A DNA stretch of 64,000 nt from Planktotalea sp. GTDB taxonomy: Bacteria > Pseudomonadota > Alphaproteobacteria > Rhodobacterales > Rhodobacteraceae. A model generated the notes under the pieces. That model was given only the letters and a program-made list of their open reading frames with translations, ran no database searches and was not told the origin of the DNA. Positions 56,717-64,000 of the stretch are shown piece after piece. The stretch lies in NCBI RefSeq assembly GCF_018607995.1, contig NZ_JABBAL010000006.1, forward strand, positions 90,366 through 154,365, in the 5' to 3' direction. The position numbers and the translations under genes are program-made. The first letter of the stretch is position 1. Each line of letters opens with the position of its first letter.

Positions 56717-56789
56717 CACACGCTCTCTTGACGCTTTCGCGATTTAGCTCCATGAAAGTTAAGCTTCCAGAGGCCTGGGTGGAACCATC

Positions 56790-57788
56790 GTGTCGCGTAT
56801 TGAAATGAAATCCAAACACGCCCGTGACACACCTCACAGCGACCCCGTCAGAGGCGCGCTTTTCACTTTTGAAATATACGTTGGACGTGGGTTTGCCGAA
56901 TACGAAGCCGCCGCGATTGTAAACACTCTTAGAATGGGCAACGAAGTGCTGGGCGGTCCGGTTTTTCATTGGCGTTATGTGTCCGAGACCCCCGGCCTTT
57001 TGACAGGACTATGTGGCATGATTATTCGCGCCGAACCTGTGGTAAAGGACCACGAAATGGCGGATGCGCTGATCGTCGTCGGCGGTCGTAGTGGTGTAGA
57101 CGCAGACTGGTTGCCCCGCTTGCGCCAAATGACCCGCGTCGCGCACACCTGCGTTTTGCTCTCAGATGCAGCGACCACATATATCAAACGCACGAAGTCC
57201 CCAATAGGCAAGGTCACGACCCACTGGCGCGATGTGCTGTCCTTGATGGAAGCGGGCGATCATCCTAACCTTACCACCAATCTGTCGGAAAAATCTGGCG
57301 GCGTGATCACCGCCGCAGGCACTGGTGCGACTGAAGAACTGATCCTGTCACTGATCGGATCGCAATTCAGAATCGCTGATCTTGCTGAACTGAGTAATCG
57401 CTTGCTCTTGCCATTGGTGCGCACCCCGCATGCAGATCAACCGCGCGATATTACAGCACTTCCTGCGCTATCGGACGCTCGTGTCAAATCTGCGGTGAAA
57501 GCGATGGAAGACTCGCTCGAATTACCTTTGAATATTTATGAACTGGCCAAAACCATTGGCGTCTCTACCCGCCATCTTGAGCGCATGTTTAAAGAGGTCT
57601 TCAACCAGACCCCAGCCCGTTTCTACAAACAGCTACGCACCAAACGCGCGCGCGCTTTGGTGGAAGACACACAAATGCCGATGATGGAAATCGCCCTCGC
57701 CACGGGCTTTGGATCAAGCAGTTCGATGAACGAGGCGATCAAAAAAGAATACGGGCTGACGGCCTCTAAAATGCGGCTTCGTCGGTAG
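56790..57788 (+). CDS. GlxA family (DJ-1/PfpI + AraC) transcriptional regulator
   Basis: N-terminal amidotransferase-like domain, C-terminal LAKTIGVSTRHLERMFKEVFNQTPARFYKQLR...IALATGFGSSSSMNEAIKKEYG; GTG start. Confidence 0.9.
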   Translation: MSRIEMKSKHARDTPHSDPVRGALFTFEIYVGRGFAEYEAAAIVNTLRMGNEVLGGPVFHWRYVSETPGLLTGLCGMIIRAEPVVKDHEMADALIVVGGRSGVDADWLPRLRQMTRVAHTCVLLSDAATTYIKRTKSPIGKVTTHWRDVLSLMEAGDHPNLTTNLSEKSGGVITAAGTGATEELILSLIGSQFRIADLAELSNRLLLPLVRTPHADQPRDITALPALSDARVKSAVKAMEDSLELPLNIYELAKTIGVSTRHLERMFKEVFNQTPARFYKQLRTKRARALVEDTQMPMMEIALATGFGSSSSMNEAIKKEYGLTASKMRLRR

Positions 57789-57897
57789 GTTGGGCCGCGC
57801 TCGCAAAAAATAATAGAAATGCTGGATGCGGAATGCTATCCGCTGCCACAGCAGCTATGTGAGCGCTAACAATACGTCTTAAAACGAAGGAAACCCT

Positions 57898-58827
57898 ATG
57901 ATCTTGAATTGCGGCGAAGCGCTAATCGACATGGTTGCGGGCGCAACCAATGATGGACAAATGGCCTTCGTGCCTCATTCAGGCGGCGCGGTGATGAACA
58001 CTGCAATCGCACTTGGTCGACTAGGCGTGCCATCGGGGTTCTTTGCGGGTCTGTCGAACGATCTGTTTGCCGCGCAACTCAAAGCACATCTAAGCGCGAG
58101 CCATGTGTCCTATGATCTGTGCCCAATCAGTGATGCGCCAACCACGATTGCCTTTGTGCAGCTGGAAAATGGCCAGGCCAAATACGCGTTCTTTGACGAA
58201 AATACCGCCCTTCGCAACCTGCAACCCAGCGAAATTCCCGCCCTGCCGGACGCCATTGACGCGATGTTCTTTGGTGGCATTTCCTTGGCCTATGGCGCAT
58301 GCGCAGACACCTATGAAACGATGCTCATCGCTGGGGCAGCCAATCATGTCACGATGATGGACCCTAACATTCGCCCCAGCTTCATCCGCGACGAAGCTGC
58401 TTTTCGCGCGCGCCTGCAGCGGATGATTGCAGCAACTGACATTTTGAAGCTCAGCGATGAAGATCTTGAATGGCTAGAAGGCACAGGCGAGATCGCGGAT
58501 CTGGCAAATGAGTTACTGTCGAAAGGCCCAAAGCTTATCTTGATCACCCAAGGCAGCCAAGGTGCCACAGCCTTTCACAAAGACTATCAAGTGAATGTGC
58601 CAACGGTTCCGGTGGACCTTAGCAATTCGGACACAATCGGTGCAGGCGATACGTTTAACGCAGGCGTTTTGGCGTCGCTACATGACGCAAGTTTGCTCAG
58701 TAAATCGTCAATCGCAGATCTTAGCCAGCAAGACGCAGAAAGCGCAGTTGCTTATGGCATGAAAACCGCCAGCATCACAGTGTCGCGCAAAGGTGCGAAC
58801 CCGCCATGGAAACATGAGCTAGCCTAA
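57898..58827 (+). CDS. PfkB family carbohydrate kinase (fructokinase-like)
   Basis: GEALIDMV, GGAVMNTAIALGRLGVPSGFFAGLSND, DTIGAGDTFNAGVLA. Confidence 0.92.
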   Translation: MILNCGEALIDMVAGATNDGQMAFVPHSGGAVMNTAIALGRLGVPSGFFAGLSNDLFAAQLKAHLSASHVSYDLCPISDAPTTIAFVQLENGQAKYAFFDENTALRNLQPSEIPALPDAIDAMFFGGISLAYGACADTYETMLIAGAANHVTMMDPNIRPSFIRDEAAFRARLQRMIAATDILKLSDEDLEWLEGTGEIADLANELLSKGPKLILITQGSQGATAFHKDYQVNVPTVPVDLSNSDTIGAGDTFNAGVLASLHDASLLSKSSIADLSQQDAESAVAYGMKTASITVSRKGANPPWKHELA

Positions 58828-58891
58828 TCGAAAAAAGTTGCCTTAGCGCGCGGTGTGTTGTCCCCTTCGACTAAGTCCTTAGCGAAAGTAA

Positions 58892-60393
58892 TACACGTCT
58901 GCCGCTCCTCGCCGATCCGGTAGCAAAGTGCGCCATGTTCAGCGCGGCGCGCCGCCCTGTTTGAACCCTGCACCGCCAGGTCCAAGTGGCAGGCTGTATC
59001 GCCCTTTAAACGAGGCTGATCTCAACAACATCTAACATACTGCCCTGCGCTTGCTCAGCGATCTGGGCATGGGCGAAGTGCCCAAGCGGCTTTGGCACGA
59101 TCTGATCGCGGCGGGTGCGCATGATCTCGGCAACGACCGTAGTAGCCTTCCGAATGCACTGGTTGAAGACACGATTGCGAAAGCCAAGAAGCGCTTCACA
59201 TTGCATGGGCGTGATCCCAACCGCTCAATCGAGGTCGGTGGTGACAAGGTCTACTTCGAAACAGGCGGGGCAACGGTTAACACGCTTGATCTGGGGAGCG
59301 GGCTGTATCGCTCCTCCACCTTGGTTGATCTGCATGATTTCACATGCTTGCAAGATACGCTTGATAATGTCGCGTGGTTTACGCGCTGTTGCATCACCAC
59401 GGATGTCCCCGACCCTTTCAATCTAGATGTGGCGACCGCCTATGCCTTGCTGAAGAACACTACGAAGACTGTGGCAACAGCCTTCACATTGGCGGAAAAC
59501 GTCGACCCTATTGTACAAATGTTCGATATCGCGGCTGGGGGCGTCGGTCAATTTTCCAAACGGCCTTTTGTGAAGACCCACATCAACCTCGTGATTTCAC
59601 CAAAGCGCTTTGGCGAAGGCGCAGTCAGTGTTGTGTATAAATGCATCGAACATAATATCCCAATCTCATGCATCACGGCCGCACAGGTGGGCGCGACGGC
59701 CCCGGCCACATTGGCGGGTTTTTTGGCGCAATCACTAGCCGAAACATTGGCGAGCTTGGTGATGGTCAACATTATTTCTCCAGGCTATCCGATGATTTTT
59801 TCCAATTGGCCCTTAGTGATCGATCTACGCAGTGGCGCATTTGCGGTAGGTGGTGGTCAAACGACGCTTTTGAAAGCGGCATCAGCGCAATTGTCCAATT
59901 GGCTTGGCCTGCCCTCAGGTATCGCGGCCTCAACGACTGACACCAAAGCGATTGACGCCCAATATGGGGTCGAAAAGGGTATGAACTCACTCGCGGCGGC
60001 GCTTGCAGGGGGCAATTTAATCTATGAAAGCTCCGGAATGACAGCTGCCCTTTTGGGTGCGAGTTTTGAAGCCTTCATTTTGGGCGATGACATGCACGCG
60101 ATGACCTATCGCGCGCTGCGTGGCATTGAGGTGAGCGAAGAGAACCTCGGCTATGATACTATTTGCAACGCGATCTTTGGGGGCGGGTATTTTCTAGGTT
60201 CAGGCCAGACACATGCCGCGATGGAGCGCGATTATCACTACCCCAAGCTCGCACATGGGAATAAGCCGGTGCGGAAGATGCTTGGAGCCGTGCAAACACC
60301 CGCGCCCGCGCGATCTTGGCAGGGCAAAAGCCGAACCACCTAAGCACCGAGCAGGACGCGCGGATCGAGTCAATATTCAACGTCTTAGGTTAG
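58892..60393 (+). pseudogene. Trimethylamine methyltransferase (MttB) family gene, degraded
   Basis: One frame reads ...APPCLNPAPPGPSGRLYRPLNEADLNNI*HTALRLLSDLGMGEVPKRLWHDL... with in-frame TAA at 59033-59035 and no ATG upstream; a frameshift near 60268 is needed to reach GAEDAWSRANTRARAILAGQKPNHLSTEQDARIESIFNVLG*. Confidence 0.85.
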
Positions 60394-62037
60394 CCATTTA
60401 CCGGGTGCGATAAGCAGCGGATCTTGTGTCACTTCAATCAAGCTGATGCCACCGCGCGCTCGTGCGGCGCTCAACGCCGCCTTGAATCCTTCCAAAGTCT
60501 CGACCCGTTCTGCATGCGCCCCAAAAGAGCGCGCGAAGTTGCAGAAATCCGGGTTGATCATATCGGTCCCAGAGACACGCCCCGGAAATTCGCGTTCTTG
60601 ATGCGCCCGAATTGTGCCGTAGCGCGCATTGTTTACGACAATCACCGTCAGGCGCAGATTGTGATGCGCCGCCGTCGCGAGCTCTTGGCAGGACATCATA
60701 AAACAGCCATCCCCTGCGATGGCATAAACTTCGCGCTCGGGTTCAGTGGCAGCCGCCGCGACCGCTGCGGGCAGACCATAACCCATCGAGCCAGAGGTTG
60801 GTGCAAGTTGCGAACCTGCGCTGCGATATTTGTAAAAACGATGCAACCACGCCGCATAATTACCCGCCCCGTTACACAAAATCGCATCTGCTGGCAGCGT
60901 ATTTGCGAGATGCGCAAACATAGGGGCAAGCGGATCATCAGGGATTGCAGCGGGAGAAATGTAATTTTCAAATGCAGCGCGTAAGGTCTTCGTTCGCGTA
61001 CTAAAGCGATCATTCGCAATCGGTTCCCAATTGGCGACAGCGCAGCAAAAGCTCTCTAGATCAGAGACCAGCGCAAGCGTGGGTTCATACACGCGGCCCA
61101 ACTCTTCAGCTTGCGGGAAAACATGAATCAAACCTTGCGCGGGAACAGGTGGGGTCAACCATGAATAGCCCTGTGTTGTCATTTCCCCCAAGCGCGGACC
61201 GAATGCTAACAGCAGGTCGGTTTCGGCCAATGCCTCTTTCAAGTAAGGTGTCGGGCCCACACTAAAATGCCCAACGTAATTGGGATGATCATTGTCAATC
61301 ACATCTTGTGCTCGCAGCGAAACGGTGACAGGAAGATCCTGACGCTCCGCGAAGGTTTGAAGGGCAGCAATGCCCGTCGCGCTCCACCCGCCACCACCTG
61401 CCATAATCATCGGTTTCTTCGCAGCGGCCAAACGTGTGCGCAAGTCTTCCATAGCATCAGGGCTGGGTTGAAAGCGCGGTGTCGTGACACGACGTGGCGG
61501 GTTTGGCACGACAACGTCATCGTAAAGCATGTCTTCTGGCAGCGTCAAAACCACTGGTCCAGGGCGACCCGACAGCGCCGTGCGATACGCACGTGAGACG
61601 AATTCCTGAATGCGCGTCGGATCATCAATCTCTGCCACCCACTTTGCGACCTGACCAAACATACGCCGATAATCCAGCTCTTGAAACGCTTCACGCTCTG
61701 TCATGTCGCGCGCAACTTGACCGATGAAAAGGATCATCGGCGTGCTGTCCTGAAACGCTACATGCAAACCAGCACTAGCGTTGGTCGCACCGGGTCCGCG
61801 TGTCACCATGCAAATGCCCGGACGTCCCGTGAGTTTACCATGCGCATCCGCTGCCATCGCGGCGCCTCCCTCTTGACGGCAAGTGATAAATTCAATGTCG
61901 TCTAGGCGGTCGTGCAACGCATCAAGAACTGGCAAATAGCTTTCTCCGGGAACACCAAACACATGCGTGCTGCCCTGTGCTATCAATAGATCAACAAGAT
62001 GATCCGCTGCACGACGCTTCGCTGAGGTCTGTGTCAT
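60385..62037 (-). CDS. Thiamine-pyrophosphate-dependent enzyme (acetolactate synthase-like)
   Basis: GVPGESYLPVLDALHD, CRQEGGAAMAADAHGKLTGRPGICMVTRGPGATNA, GDGCFMMSCQELATAAHHNLRLTVIVVNN. Confidence 0.9.
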   Translation of the reverse strand: MTQTSAKRRAADHLVDLLIAQGSTHVFGVPGESYLPVLDALHDRLDDIEFITCRQEGGAAMAADAHGKLTGRPGICMVTRGPGATNASAGLHVAFQDSTPMILFIGQVARDMTEREAFQELDYRRMFGQVAKWVAEIDDPTRIQEFVSRAYRTALSGRPGPVVLTLPEDMLYDDVVVPNPPRRVTTPRFQPSPDAMEDLRTRLAAAKKPMIMAGGGGWSATGIAALQTFAERQDLPVTVSLRAQDVIDNDHPNYVGHFSVGPTPYLKEALAETDLLLAFGPRLGEMTTQGYSWLTPPVPAQGLIHVFPQAEELGRVYEPTLALVSDLESFCCAVANWEPIANDRFSTRTKTLRAAFENYISPAAIPDDPLAPMFAHLANTLPADAILCNGAGNYAAWLHRFYKYRSAGSQLAPTSGSMGYGLPAAVAAAATEPEREVYAIAGDGCFMMSCQELATAAHHNLRLTVIVVNNARYGTIRAHQEREFPGRVSGTDMINPDFCNFARSFGAHAERVETLEGFKAALSAARARGGISLIEVTQDPLLIAPGKWLT

Positions 62038-62207
62038 GTCGGGTCCAGTCTGCTGTTTATTTCGCGTATCTATGAGCCGGATCATAACGAGCCACGCTGG
62101 CAATTGAAAAGTCGTTTCTTCGCGCTTGCATACGAACGCAATAGTGATGGACATTGCCAAAGCGATACTTCAGAAAATCAAGGAAGAGACAGTCCAAAAG
62201 ATAGCCC

Positions 62208-63199
62208 GTGACCGATTTTTAAGCAGAGAAACGCCTTGTTCTTGAATACTACGACGCCTTCGGTCGAGCGGACGGCGCAGAGCTTGCGAACGTGCTCTAA
62301 CGCTACACATCCGAAAGCTACACTTGGCGAGCGTTTCATCCGTTTCACATGGAAACTGACGCAACGGAAGTCGCGCGTCTGTTCTGGCGACCATTTCGTC
62401 GATCCGTGACTAGCCTTCAACGGCGCATGGATGTTTTCATCGCGGGCAGCAATCATGTGGATGGCGACAATTTTGTCTGGGTTAGTTCGATGGGCCACCT
62501 AATGGGTCTGTTTGATATCGAATGGTTGGGCATTCAACCGACGGACAAAATGGTGATGCTGCGCTATGCAGAGTTTCACAAAGTAGAAGATGGCAAGCTC
62601 GGCGACACAGCATTTTATTATGATATCCCGCATCTGATGATCCAGGCGGGCTATGATCCGTTCGGTTCGCAAACAGCGGCACATATGGTGCAACCGGGTC
62701 CTGCCCCACACGATGCATTGCTCATTCAAGATGCAGATCAGAGCGAAGGCCAACGCACAATGGATGCGATGATCGGTGATCTTGGAACTTGGCAAAGCGG
62801 TTCGCCCATCGAAGAAGAGCTCGCGCGCACTTGGCATGACGATATGATCTGGTGGGGACCCGCTGGCATCGGTGCCACCTACACGATTGAGCGTTATGCC
62901 AAACAGCACGCAATCCCCTTTCGCGCGGCGTTTAGTGAACGATCCGGCACAGGCCACATCGCGCGCATCGCGGAAAGTAACTACAGTGGTTTCTTTGGGT
63001 GGCCGAACTTCACCGCCAAGCCGACGGGAGGCTGCATGGCTCTCCCCCCAGCGATACAAAATGTGAATTTCGCGTGATCGATATGTATCGCCGTAAAGTG
63101 GACAAGTTGAAAGAGAACTGGATTTTCATTGATCTGCTGCATATCTCTAATCAGTTGGGCATCAACATTCTCGCTAACCTTAAACGGACAAGCACATGA
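62208..63199 (+). pseudogene. NTF2/SnoaL-like protein gene, degraded
   Basis: GTG ACC GAT TTT TAA GCA GAG AAA CGC CTT... gives MTDF*AEKRLVLEYYDAFGRADGAELANVL*RYTSESYTWRAFHPFHMETDATEVARLFW...; TAA at 62220-62222 and 62298-62300, plus a frameshift at the C6 run 63044-63049 joining ...GGCMALPP to SDTKCEFRVIDMYRRKVDKLKENWIFIDLLHISNQLGINILANLKRTST*. Confidence 0.88.
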
Positions 63200-64000
63200 T
63201 ACGCGTTGATGCACACCATCACCTTTGGGACTTAAGTGCGATTAAATACCCATGGCTCAACGCACAAGGGGTTGAGCGGTTTTTTGGCAATCCAACCCCG
63301 ATCCATCGCAATTATCTTTTGGATGAATTCAGCACGGTTGCGGCGGCACATGGGGTTGGTAAATCTGTGCATATTCAAGTTGGTGCAGCCGACGCGTGGG
63401 ACGCAGCCCAATGGGTGCAGAGCGTGGCGGATGTGGACCCGCAGTGGCCCATGGTGCAGGTGGTTTTTTGCGATCTAACAGCGCCTATTCTGGCCGCACA
63501 ATTGGATCAGTTCCAAACACTGTCTATTGTGCGCTGCGTGCGTCAGATCGTTGGTCGTGCCCCCGGCGAGGACGCGCAAACTGGAACAAACGAGTTGTTG
63601 CACTCATAGGCGTTTTTGAATGGTTTAAAGCTTGCGGGTGCGCGTGGCTTATCCTTTGATTTACAGATCATTCCCGAAATTATGCCGCAGATGGGAAAGA
63701 TCGCAGCGCAAGCAAGCGACACGAAAATCGCTCTTTGTCATGCAGGATCGCCGCATTATCGCAGTCGCGCAGGGCTTCGCGCGTATGCGCGTGCTCTAAA
63801 ACATCTGTCAGAGCTTGAAAATGTAACCTGCAAGCTCTCCAGTCTTGGGATGTTCGATCATGAATCGCGTGTGGACGCGATCAGACCCGTCATCGAGATC
63901 TGCTTGAATCAATTAGGAGCGGATCGTTGCATGTCCGGCTCTAATTTTCCTGTGGATATGCTTTATTCCGATTACACGAAACTTGCGCAAAGCTATTTCG
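63196..64000 (+). pseudogene. Amidohydrolase (TIM-barrel, 'amidohydrolase 2' type), interrupted by in-frame TAG; runs off the right edge
   Basis: VDAHHHLWDLSAIKYPWLNAQG... GRAPGEDAQTGTNELLHS*AFLNGLKLAGARGLSFDLQIIPEIMPQMGKIAAQASDTKIALCHAGSPH...; TAG at 63607-63609, same frame open on both sides. Confidence 0.85.

Noticed and set aside
58824-58960. Minus-strand reading ...RRAEHGALCYRIGEERQTCITFAKDLVEGDNTPRAKATFFD* between pfkB and the mttB remnant
   Set aside because: Protein-like but short, and partly overlaps the + strand mttB N-terminus; could be a remnant but I cannot support a gene call.
59033-59035. Stop codon in an MttB-family gene as a pyrrolysine codon
   Set aside because: Pyrrolysine uses UAG near the middle of MttB; this is UAA in the N-terminal region and the gene also has a C-terminal frameshift, so decay is simpler.
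63607-63609. TAG in the amidohydrolase as programmed readthrough or recoding
   Set aside because: Neighbouring coupled gene carries two TAA stops and a frameshift; no recoding signal or suppressor tRNA is visible in the window.

Overview
A 64 kb chromosomal window that looks like a marine alphaproteobacterium of the Rhodobacteraceae/Roseobacter type. This placement is inferred from gene content only (fdsGB fusion, rsmE/ubiA divergence, uvrC-pgsA-moaDE neighbourhood, TRAP and Liv transporters). I saw no rRNA, tRNA, CRISPR array or intact mobile element. Main modules, left to right: (1) GntR-TRAP transporter-dehydrogenase catabolic operon (1-5.8 kb); (2) a DNA-repair block of TIGR03643 small protein, cryptochrome/photolyase, Lhr-like helicase and PdeM phosphoesterase (6-11.1 kb); (3) a one-carbon module of folD, fhs and NAD-linked molybdenum formate dehydrogenase plus a MOSC protein (12.3-20.5 kb), containing a frameshifted cupin gene; (4) ftsH; (5) the most interesting locus, 23.4-38.0 kb: a Liv-type ABC importer, Rieske oxygenase, MarR regulator, two tandem AA_synth proteins, a UPF0280 protein, a 6-hydroxynicotinate reductase homologue, a molybdenum hydroxylase and an enamidase homologue. 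This reads as a reductive nicotinate-type N-heterocycle catabolic island in an apparently aerobic bacterium, with several components of unknown role; (6) housekeeping genes (MATE, rsmE, ubiA, OmpA-like, moaED, pgsA, DEAD helicase, uvrC, Ca/Na antiporter, S49 peptidase, ABC-2 exporter, DMT permease, glpD); (7) a decaying catabolic region (56.4-64 kb) with a dctM remnant, an mttB-family gene, an NTF2/SnoaL-like gene and an amidohydrolase, the last three interrupted by in-frame stops and, in two cases, frameshifts. All functional names come from reading the protein sequences from memory of the families; no database search was run.
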